This document shows, piece by piece, positions 43,354-53,700 of a DNA stretch of 64,000 bases. A model generated the notes under the pieces. That model was not told the origin of the DNA, searched no databases, and was given only the letters and a program-made list of their open reading frames with translations. A program made the translations under genes and the position numbers. Source of the DNA: Neurospora tetraspora. Lineage: Eukaryota > Ascomycota > Sordariomycetes > Sordariales > Sordariaceae. The stretch is taken from positions 2,666,001 through 2,730,000 of the forward strand of contig NW_026944388.1 in the NCBI RefSeq assembly GCF_033439725.1. Reading direction: 5' to 3'. Position 1 is the first letter of the stretch; each line of letters starts with the position of its first letter.

Positions 43354-45389
43354 CTAAAGCTCTTCCTCCTCCTCAGCCTCCTGGAAGCCATTCTGGAAAG
43401 AGGAATGGCCATTGCTGGAACCCAAGGGAGAAATCTGAGTGGAATGCGGAACGTATTGCATGGTGGCTGGTTCAAAATCGACGTCCATCAAGTCATCCGT
43501 AGAGTTGGATGCAGCGTTAGGCACGGTACCTGTTCAAAGTTGGTCCGCGTTAGTATGACAAGACATCAGACCCTCAAGAGAATTGGGTTTACTCACCTCC
43601 AGTGGAATGCGGGACCGAGGTCTGATTGTTGAAACCGCCCTCGTTGACCGTGACTGTGGAGTTCTCAGTGAGAGCAGGGATAGCGGATTGCGCTCCTCCA
43701 AAGTTTGCCGTGGACGGCGTGATAGATACTGCCGCAGAAGCACCTTGATGGGGACCGTGCAGGCTGGAACCGGTATTGGTGACTTGTTGCAAGACGCCTG
43801 GAGCATCCCCGCTAGCAGAATTGACATAAAGCTTTGCGGCCTTATCTTTCTTCAACTTTTCGGCGTTGGCCTTTTTGATGGCAATCAGCTTTGCCATTTC
43901 TGCGAGAGCTGCCTCTTCCTCCTCGATCTCGCGAAGGAGCTGCTGCTCTCGCTCTTCACGTTCACGAAGGAGCTGCTTCTCTCGCTCCTCGCGTTCACGA
44001 AGGAGCTGCTGCTCTCGCTCCTCACGTTCACGAAGGAGCGCAGCATGCTCGAGCTCTTGAGCATTGACAGTCTTGGAGTCAACTGGTGCCGGTTTGTCCG
44101 AGACCTTAACGTCGACTTCATCAATAGCCTTGATCTCGGCCTTCACTTCCTCCTTGGGGTTGGCCTCTTCCTTCTGCTTTGCCTGTGCCTTCCGGTTGAT
44201 GTCGATCTTGCAGCCGAGAACGCCGACGGAGGAGGAGTACTTGTCATGAGGCGTGATCTCTGCCTCTCCTTTTCCCCTCGCCTTTTCGGCCTCAGCCTCG
44301 GTCTGGACATCGGCCTCTTTCTTCATGTTGGCCTTGTGGTCGGTCTTGTTGTTGTCGCCGTTGACATGAAGACTCTCTCGATTCTTGGTGCCAGATTTGC
44401 TGCTGGTGGGATGGGCGAGGGCCTTTGCAAGAGTAGAGGCCAAAGAAGCAACTGGTTTGGCAGTTGAGGCAGTCGAAGAGGATGTCGTAGATGTAGCAGG
44501 CTCAGTGTTTGGGTTGGCCTCGTGGTCGGCCTTGTTGTCAACAGTGATACTGGGCTCACCCTGAGGGCGACTGGTGGCCGCACTCGGGACCTCTGTGCAC
44601 TGCTTTGGGGCGCCGTCTTGTAACTTGGATAAGCTCGGCTTCTGTAGCTCACTTGTCTTCTTCTTCTCCTCATATTCTTCCTGGTAATACCTGACCTCGC
44701 CAACTGGGGCTGGGGAATCGTCGTTGAAGAAGGCAAACACGGCATCATCCTCTTTTTGACTCGCAAATCTGCTCATCCTGAGACCTCCTCCCCTTCCTCT
44801 TCCCCCGTGGAGGGTCAGTTGCCGCTGGGGTGTCATGGCTCCAGCCGCATGCCGAGACTCCTCAATGGACGTGGAACCCCTTGTCACAGGGGTTTGAGAC
44901 TTTGATAATCCAGACGCGAGGGCGGTGGCTTTGGGGGTAGCTATAATGAATGGTTAGGGACACACGTCATATGTAGAAGAGTTGATTGATAAACATACCT
45001 TGCGGGGCAAACATAGAGCTCCCAATACCGGATGGGGATGCTGATGGAGTGAACTCGCCATTGTCGGAAGGGGGCGCCACGATGGGGATAGCAAATGGGC
45101 GAGACTTGGTGTTCTGAGGAGTATATGAGGGCGTAGAAGGAAGATGGCGTCCGCTCTGCTCCTGCTCGAAGGGCGCGGGCTGGTGAGCAGCGCGAGAGGT
45201 AGCGCGCTGGAGAAGAGAGCCTCCGCGGCCCCCTCCACCTCGACCGCCACGAACAGAAGGGGTGTGAGGAGAATCTCCACGATCGCGACCACCTCTGCCT
45301 CTGCCGCGAGCTGAGGGGCGGCCCTTCTGACGGTTGCCACCTTTCGTAGCTTCTGCTTGAAAGGCGCGCGCCTCCTCCAGTGGAGTCAT
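43354..45389 (-). CDS. RGG-rich, coiled-coil protein of unknown function
   Basis: Three exons: 45389-44999, 44940-43597 and 43529-43354. The introns are 58 bp (GTATGT, branch CTAACC, TATAG) and 67 bp (GTGAGT, branch ACTAACG, CAG). Product 636 residues. The N-terminus has an Arg/Gly-rich RNA-binding-type patch (about 28-60, RGRGRGGRDRG and RGGRGGGGRGG). A second RGRGGG motif lies near residue 180. The middle is disordered, Ser/Thr-rich and acidic. Residues about 435-480 form a coiled coil of 11-residue units LLREREEREQQ, continuing into an Ala/Glu/Lys helix. The C-terminus is Ser/Thr/Asn-rich and ends EAEEEEEL. I recognise no enzymatic domain. RGG plus coiled coil suggests an RNA-associated scaffold, which is inference only. 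Confidence 0.8.
43919..44047 (-). repeat. 33-bp coding repeat, LLREREEREQQ coiled coil
   Basis: Three near-identical 33-bp units plus a diverged fourth encode LLREREEREQQ/K inside the RGG/coiled-coil protein. On the plus strand CGTTCACGAAGGAGCTGCT recurs. Confidence 0.85.
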
Positions 45390-46339
45390 GGTTGCTGTGT
45401 GGTGAGGAAGGGCACAGAAAGACTGTTGTAGTCGAATGATCGAGGACGGATGTTGTCAAGGTGAGTAGGAAGAGGGGAAGATTGTCCACAGTATCGTGAC
45501 AAGCTACTCGCGATAGAAAAGGGAGTGTTGTCTTGTTACTAATGACAGCAGCCTTCCAAAGAGTACTCTCGAAGATAAGGGAAGATGTTGACCACGGCAG
45601 TGGAAGAAAGTCAAGCACCCGGAAGAAGATCAGGCCCCAAGGGGGTGTACGTTCTCAGTGGGAAACTCAAGTCTTGGTGTCCCGTGTTAGGGTACGCGTT
45701 TTGCTTTGGGTCACTGAGACGGGAAGGCGCACTGTGAGTGAGTGATTGTGCTTTCCATTATCAGAGGGTGTTCCTTCCTCAAGTTCCACTCGTCATCGGG
45801 GGTCTGAAATTTTTTAGGGGTGTGTCGAGACAGGTTGTAAGCAAGCATCATACATGCCGTATGGATACATGAAATATGACAGGCTTCAAAGCTATCGTTT
45901 ATAAAGCAAAAGACAGGCCTTGGAAGTAGCGGTTGGATGGGCATGTATGGTCTTTCATGGGCAGAGTATCAGCTCCAGGAAGCATGGTGCATTTTCCACC
46001 TGCCCTGGTGATCCACCCTCAACTCACTCGAGCTTCAAAGGAGCAAACAATTCATCCGATATTTGGGGAGCCAGGTGTATCGAAGCTGCCTGGCCATTCT
46101 CGAGTCATCTAAGCGGTATAAGGAGCAAACAATCCATCCGATGAGTATTTGGGAAGCCAGATGTATCAAGGCTGCCTGGCCATTGTCGAGTCATCTAAGC
46201 GGTATGAGGGTTTTTACCGGGAAAATCCAGACAGAGCATCGTAAGAGTGAGTCTAACCAGCAACGTATCCAGAGAAATGTCTCCCCGAAACCATGCCGGT
46301 CGGACTTCAACAAGTTTCTGTTTGTGCTGCCTCCCACCA
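45390..46339. other. Intergenic region with tandem duplication
   Basis: Left part: leader and promoter of the RGG/coiled-coil gene. Right part: 3' UTR of the pop3 gene, holding the 82/86-bp tandem duplication listed separately. No gene seen. Confidence 0.55.
46038..46205. repeat. Tandem duplication of about 84 bp
   Basis: Copies 46038-46119 and 46120-46205 both run from AAGGAGCAAACAAT to GAGTCATCTAAGCGGTAT. They differ by a few substitutions and a 4-bp GAGT insertion in the second. They lie downstream of the pop3 stop. Confidence 0.85.
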
Positions 46340-47232
46340 CTAGGAGCTCTTCGTCTTCTTGCTTCCGATCTTGGTTGGAACCGCCTCAATATTGGTCTCC
46401 AAGAACTTTCCCGAACCGGCCTCCTGAAGCCAGGCTACCTCAATGGGAGCCACATGTTCCCTCACAAAGTCCACGAGGCCCTTCGCCTGCGGCGCGTCCG
46501 CTCTCAAAGCAACGCTCGACACCCTCGGAATACCCAGAGCTGTTGCTAGCCTTTCCTCGCAGGACTTGGAAAATCCAACCAGCCTAATCTTCTCCTCCTT
46601 TGACTGAGACTTGGAGGCCACCGCGACCATTTGAGGGAAATGACAGTTGAACGCTGAGGACTGGCCTGAGCGAGCCACAAAGATGATGCTGTATGGAGCC
46701 TTCTTGCTACCACTTGACACTTTCTCGTCATGCTCGCCACCTTTGGCTTCCTCCGTCTCCTCACTGATAGCGACAGCTGACAGATCCTGCAAATTTCGGG
46801 AAATAGTTGAAAAGCCGACATCAACATAGGCAGCTAGCTCTGGAGCGGGAGGCACTTGAGGAGTTTTGGCATCTCCTTGTTGTTCGGTCAGCTTCCGCTT
46901 CCGCTTGCCCTTGGATGGGGTTACGAAGGTTCTTCGGTATTGGCCTAGAGGAGACAGGAGGCTATATCTTGACGGTTAGAAAATGATCATAGCTGCAAAG
47001 TATGTTGGTAGAGTAGAAAGAGGAGCATTAGGGGACGGTTTGGTTGACTTACTGACAAAGGAGTTCAAGGATGGCGTCCTGATCCTCTTGGCTGATTTGG
47101 GGCCTGGACAAAACGTGTGAGTAAGCAAATGTCATTTAGGAATTTCAGCAAATCTGTGTATGGGAAAGAAACATACCATTCAACAGCGGAAAAGGGAGTG
47201 TCCAAACGGTGGACAATCTTTTTTCGGTCCAT
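46340..47232 (-). CDS. pop3: RNase P/MRP subunit Pop3
   Basis: Three exons: 47232-47177, 47103-47053 and 46961-46340. The introns are 73 bp (GTATGT...CCAG) and 91 bp (GTAAGT...ATATAG). Product 242 residues. The N-terminus matches the fungal Pop3 family pattern: RLDTPFSAVEWPQISQEDQD, then ILELLCHLLSPLGQYRR and TPSKGKRKRK. An L7Ae-like alpha/beta core follows, with beta strands such as YSIIFVARSG and ETNIEAVPT. Pop3 is a protein of the nuclear RNase P and RNase MRP ribonucleoproteins that process pre-tRNA and pre-rRNA. The last acceptor was chosen because it alone restores HLLSPLGQYRR; a nearer TTTGCAG acceptor breaks the frame. The C-terminus is Lys/Ser-rich. Confidence 0.88.
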
Positions 47233-50200
47233 TGTCGTTTCTCAGGAAAGGCAAACTGCCTAGTTGCGCGATCGCGAACTTGGTATGCTGTATGAAAGCA
47301 AGGAAACTGTGAATTCGAGCTTCTTATTTAAAGGAGTCGCCTTGAATAATCAAGGGGTGTTGTGAAAGTAGATATCGAGCCTGGTAGTGAGTGCTATGTT
47401 ACTTGACATCCGTCAATGCGACAGTGATCAGTGAAATCTTTTTTACGTATTTTTCTGTATATACCGAATCGTGCTGAAGGAACGTAACGGTAAGCGCGCG
47501 TAATTTGCGACCCTGTAAGATTACCGCCGAGAGATCGGTATCTTGACGTACCCGTGGGGCTGGGTGGAAAGTTTTAGTCGGCCCTGTCCGTCGTCCCGCA
47601 GGTCCCGTCGGTTTTTAAAGTTCCGCACCGTGATCATCCAAAGTGGACACACCTGGGTCGGGTGGTCAGCTATGCTACGGTACAGTGGGTCACCAAAAAA
47701 AACGCCCAATTGTTTTTTTCCCACCAAAAAAGGCCTAAACTCAACTCGAGAAACCATTAACCAACTACGCTGTCTTGATGCAAATATTCTACTAAAATTC
47801 AAGTAGAGAGATCTTTGAACGGGGATCCTAGTTATCATTATCCAAAGGAATTCCTTTAAAGGGGGCGTGGGATCATAAGGGCCAAAGTCACTTTTCAAAA
47901 ACCGATCGAATTTCTACCCACTATAATGCGCTATAAGCTCACTATAACCAAATTTCTTTTTCTTGCTTACCTTTGGACCATTGTCATCCCACCACCAAAA
48001 GGAAGAATTTAATGCCAACGTCATTTTTAAGAATTATGATTATTTACCTCTTTCCATCTTGAGTGCATTCGCTTTTGAAAGGTGGTTGAACTGGAAAACC
48101 AAGGAGTGACAGAGTTGAATTTTGGCCCTTTTTGCGGGTAAAAAAATCATTAGGCGTTTTTTTTGGAGAGGCACTGTACATGTTCTGCACCACGCCACCG
48201 GTATTTTCACAAATGTGCGGTGTCTGTCTGACAGACAGCACGGGTGCAAGTTTGACAGAGCCGCTCGGCTTTGGCGCGGAAGCTTAAGATACTTTAGCTG
48301 AGACAGGGGCGTGGAATCGTACATACATGTGTGATCCGCGATCTCAGATCCACGATCCATCCGTCTCCACCACCACTCTTGACGGTGGGAGCATGTCCGG
48401 TTCATGGACCAGGGACAGGCCACATATTTTCGGTTCTAATTAGGGATACCTACATTGATCAATCAGAAACCCGTAGGTTGCAAAGCATGGAAGGTCAGGG
48501 CTTCGAGAGTGACGGCTCGGCTGAATGTTGGAGAAATTCCTTGAGAACGAAACAGTAGGTAGATTATAGGCATGTTTGAAGTCGCTTCGGAAGCCAAGGC
48601 CCACGGATTACTTCTTCATCGAGACCTGTGTGGCGGCACGGCTTGCTGCGGTTTCACATCGACCCGAGTTAGACGAGAGGAATCGAAGGCCATTTGAAGC
48701 AAAGCAATTTGGCAACGGTTATCACTGAGGGTTATTTTCACTCCCTGGGGTGTTCAACCACACGGATATCAACGTCATTCCAGCACATTACGGTCTTTTA
48801 CGGCCGGTGGTCATCGCAGGGCGCAGCTGCGTAGAGAAACTCGGAAATGCCCTGTAAATACTGCGTAATACCCCGCCATCCGTCTCAAAATACCCTACCT
48901 GCCCGGGCGGAGTCACGGCGGGTGTACCCCGGCACCTGCCAGCCCTGCCTTGACGCGCCCCCGCAGGAACCACCTGGCACACTCTTGACTTTCTTCAGTT
49001 AAATTCCTCTTCCCACTTTGACAGCTCGCTTCTTCCCTTGGAGTGGTATCGATCTTTCCGCCCGTCCACAAACACCCGCACTGCGCTTGGCCTTTGGATG
49101 CTCGTTGCGACTTGATCCCTGCCCGTTTTGTGTACTTCGATACCTTCCACTTGAAACCTCATATCTGCTGCTATTGTCAGACAACTTCGAACGCGACCTC
49201 TTCTTAATTCTACTTCACTGTAGTGGTAGTTCGTTCTGGTTGACGTCAATCTTCCCTTCGCCTGTTGATCCACCTCGCGGCTCTTCCGTCCTGTGTACGA
49301 CACGCTTCAAAGTCGACACCACCCATCACCTGGCAACCTCGACGAGGGCAGTCTCAACTTGCCAACAAAACCGGTGACGGGCAGCAGCAAAGCACCACTT
49401 GTCGGTACGTATCCTCCTTCATTCGATCCTTGCTCTGGTCCCTCCATCCCACTACCCTCCAGGCGTTGTGGCTGGGCTGGTCATCGTCAATCCTTCCCCC
49501 ATCACACTCGCAGTCCTTTTGATACTCCGAGGCTGCCTACAATACACTGCCAAGGCCGACAACATACATCAGAGTTGTAGGCAACCCCTGATGAATATCG
49601 GGCAATAAGTGCAACTGGTGATTGGGTGTCTGTTAGTGCACATTCACATGAACCTGCCAAACCTGACCCCCCCCTGTTTGACAACCAACCGGGCTACCAT
49701 CTTTAGTCCTGGCAACCCTGCTGCCTGCCTGCCTGCCTGCTACGCTCTACTCTAGCCCAAAGTGCAAAGTCGGGCACCTTGGCTGGGTGGAACAAGCCGT
49801 CCCACCGGCTCGGGCGGTACCTACCATTCACTCCTCCACTGTAGCAGCCCCGGAGCCGCCTCCCCCACCTGCCCTGCAAGGTAGCTCCCATCATTCCATC
49901 ATTGAACCCCTCCCGATCCTGTTTACCCACACCCCCTGGCTCCCCTCCCCCGCCAGTACCTTTTTCTTCCACCACGACTACCTCGACCCGACCTGACAAC
50001 TTGGATCTGACATCGATTCATCTATCCACCCGTCCCGACAGACACTGACCCGCCATCTGTTTAGTCACATCAACGAACCACGCGCAACCAGAGCACGGGA
50101 CTAGCGTGCTTCCAATCCAGGCATTTCCCCTCTGCTTTCTTTGCACCACAACAAGCACCACCAGCAAGCACCACGTACTACCACTTGAACAAAGAGTCGC

Positions 50201-50702
50201 GTCTTCCAATCTGGTCGTCCCGTCTCTCTCTCTCCCCTTTGCCCACCACCCATCCGTGGCCCGGTAACACACAAGTAACATACTTTGCTTTGCATAGCCT
50301 CTTCATCACACGCCCCGCCTCGAGGGCTCCTTGGAGTGGAAGCACCTTGGTGTTTTAACATCATTGACAGGCAGCCTTACGCCTTTTCCCACCACATTCC
50401 GATATTTATCGACTCGCACTTCCATTCCGTCGCCATCCATCTTCATTGATCTCCCAGCCGGCGTGCCCTATCCCCAGGTCGTCCTTCCTGAAGCTGCCGC
50501 ATTCTTCAGCTTCGGATTGCCCGCTTCGGCAGCCATCCGTGCTTCTCTAGCCCGTTGCATTCATATCTCCAAGCAACGAGACTCGTTCATCCATACATGC
50601 TAAAGATTAGGGTATCTAGAAGCCACCGCCGAGCTTCCTCGACCGGAGCCCAGCAATCGGAGCCGACCACCACCACCCGCAGCTCTCCTCTGCGTAATAC
50701 AG
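47233..50702. other. 3.5-kb divergent intergenic region (pop3 / deubiquitinase)
   Basis: Holds the 494-bp inverted-repeat element at 47683-48176. The sequence from 47400 to 48060 is more AT-rich than its surroundings. From 48900 to 50700 it is CT-rich on the plus strand, with many short open frames, GCCTGCCTGCCTGCC at 49725-49739, and typical leader sequence for the large gene starting at 50703. No further gene seen. Confidence 0.55.
47683..48176. mobile_element. 494-bp MITE, Tc1/mariner-type (TA-flanked)
   Basis: The ends are imperfect inverted repeats of about 67 bp. The left end reads CAGTGGGTCACCAAAAAAAA then CGCC; the reverse complement of the right end reads CAGTGCCTCTCCAAAAAAAA then CGCC. 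Both continue through a T7 tract to CTCAAC/TTCAAC. The element is bounded by TA on each side (47681-47682 and 48177-48178), the target duplication expected of Tc1/mariner/pogo transposons. The interior is AT-rich without a transposase frame, so it is non-autonomous. About three quarters of the arm positions match. Confidence 0.75.
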
Positions 50703-53700
50703 ATGGCTCAAGACCAAGATCCGGCAGCCGATGAGTCCCTAGAACGTGCTATTTCATCTGAGCCTAGCTCAACAAAGGGTTCGAATCCTTACATGGATAC
50801 CGATCTGCCCTCACCCAAGCGCAGGCGTACTTCTCGCAGCGGCCCATCTCGAAGCCGATCCATCGATTCGCCCTCCTCCGTGAGGCTCTCGTACGATTCT
50901 CCGGGCATCTCATCTGCCAACCCGGTACCTGAAACCAAGACAGATCCTGATACTATGGATACCAGCAGTGGGACAGAGCCGCCTACTCCGCCAAATGCTC
51001 CTCGTCCCGCCACCCCGGAGCCAAAAGCTACACAGGCCGAGCCTTCATCCGTGTCACGTTCCAATCGAGTCACTATAAACGTGCGGACCCCTTCTCGCCC
51101 TCTCGAAACAATACCTTCTTCGCCTACCTCGGCCTCTCTGCAGAATCCCGGAGAACCATTGCCGTCGGTCGATAACGTACAAGCAAGCGTGGAGACGCCC
51201 GAGGTCGACATGACCCGGGATGATGCCATCCAGGATGCTCTTCCCTCCCCGATCTCAGATGCTAGTAGCCCTGTGATTGAGGTTGCGATGGAGAAGGAGA
51301 CTGACAACGCCTTTACTGTGGAGGCGAAGCTTGTCGTGGAAGAGCCCGTCACGGATATGTTGCCCGACTTCCCATTCCACGAAGACCACGAGACCTATCG
51401 TGACACAGTTGAAAAACTGGCACCCCTTTTAGGTAATTATTCTTGAATGATTCGCTCTCACATCAACTAAGTCATGGATGCTAATAATTATACAGATGAA
51501 CAAGTTGGCCGAAACGTCGCCCTGTGGATTGGGGACTTTCTTAATCATATGAGAAATGTCCCAATTTCTACAGCCACCGGCTGGTACACGCGATACACTC
51601 TCCTTTGGCATTCGCTTCCTACACTAGCTTCAGCATGGCACGACCGGCGGCACTTATACTCGAGCGTCAAGGCTATCAAACGTGAGCCGTTTGCCCTTTA
51701 TCAGCAATTTGCGAGGCTCACTGCGTTCTTCGTCGAACTCGATGTTCACCGCCTTAAGGAATGCGCAACTGTGGAAGAACGGGAGCAGGTGCAACTTGTT
51801 TCACTCAGCTACATGCACGTCCTTGCTGCACTCATCAACCTCGAGGGGTTTTACCAACAACAAGACGATGAAGGGTGGAGTTACGCCTTGGAAGCTTCTC
51901 AGATCGTGGATGCGTTCCTCAATTATGACGGCAGCCCTGCTCCTACATCCTTCCACGTTGGACGCTTTACTCAACTCGTGTCCGAGTTGTTGCCGAAGAA
52001 CCCCAGATTCATCAACGAATTGGCATGTGTGAGCTTTCTCTCCTCGACTATGACACGAAAAGTTTCCATCAGGTCAGAAAACACAACCTATCTGAACCAC
52101 GACCCTGCCGCGAGCATTATTTCCTCGGGATATCTCGTCTACAAAGCTCTCTCGCCGAAGCTGGAGGCCATCATCACTGGCGATGACCAGAAGCATCTCC
52201 TTTGGGAACCCACACTACGCCACCTCTCCTCACTGACATATATCTACCATCATTGTCTCGCGGCCGATGGTACCATTCCCATGCCTCTGATACAACATCA
52301 ACGACAAGGCTCGATACCATTCAGCTCTCGCTTTCTCCCTGAGGCTGTTGCGTATCTCTGGAAGTTTCGAATGTTTTGCACTCTCATCATGTCCGGCCAG
52401 ATGCAGCTTCGGATACGATCCGCGGTGGGAATGTGCTCCGATTTGATTACCTTCTACAAGAGGTACAATAATCACCCAGACGACTCCAGTGTTGCCTTCC
52501 TGCAGCACATTGCCCAATATCTCATGGAATCTGGCCTGGTATCCTACATCTTGGGACCCAAATGCCATCCAGAGATTACGCTAGAATCCAGTAACATTGT
52601 TGGTTTCCTGGCTGTCACGCGGACCTATACCGCTGAGCATACCGACCTCATGTTCCAGACTATCCAGTCAACCCAGGACCCGCGGATATCCAGTGCCCTC
52701 ATCAACATGATTAACAAGATCGTACAGCTTTTCAATCCAAGCGACCTCTTGTACTTCTGTACAAGGTTGGAAGCGATGCCTCTGGACTTGTTCACCTCGA
52801 CCATGAGGGACTTTTGCGCTCAGGTGCTTCAGCAGCTGACTGACAGGCTGGAGAGAATAGGCAACGATCCGATCCCATATTCATTATGCGTTCGCCTCGT
52901 ACGGGACTCTTCGGTCTTTGGGTCACAATCTCAGATTGCTTACCCTGAAATCCATCACTTCGCAATACAGAAGCTCTCGGAGTTGTTGAGGGAGGGTCCA
53001 ACTGAAGAGATCCGCATGCAAACTTACACGGAGTGCTTGCGAGATATTTCTTTGAGAACCCCATTTGCATTGGGAAGCTTATGGATTTTGTGCAGGATGA
53101 CGCGCTCGTCCGCGGGTAGGGAACTCAAGATGCTAGCTAAGCAGCATGACCTGGTCAGAATTCTCGTTGAGGAGTTTGAAGGCGCGATTCCTACCGCGCG
53201 GGCTGCTGGGTTTCCTCCGGTCATTAGTGGCTATGCTAATGCACCTCGAAGAGATCTTCTGTCCTGGGTCATCAGCGACGGGTCCCCTGAAATTCCCTCC
53301 GACATCAGCCAGAAACTTTGGAATCTGCTTGTTGGTCCAGAGGCGGCATGCGAAGAAGACAGGACTGCGGGATGGAAACTTCTGCAGGACAATTCCAAAG
53401 CAAAATTTGCGTCAACTTCTTTCACCGACTTTCTCCCATCGCTTGCTCCGGAGTTCTTTACCTTGGGCACAATTGACTTCATCCGCACCAGCATCTTGCC
53501 GATCATCCATGCTCCACGTCTCCTCGTCGAAGACACAGAGAGCATTGGTCATTTTGGGATAGAGCAACTTTGGCGCATCATCCTTTCGGTACCGGAGGGT
53601 AGTATCGAAAAGCCAGCCATTGACCTCCTTGTAGGGGAGGTCTATATGGGAAATTCCTCCAAAGGGCCAGTTCCCCTCCACGTCGCTCGCCAATTACACT

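Noticed and set aside
50779-50789. GGTTCGAATCC, a perfect tRNA B-box-like sequence
   Set aside because: It lies inside the coding N-terminus of the deubiquitinase and has no acceptor or anticodon stem around it.
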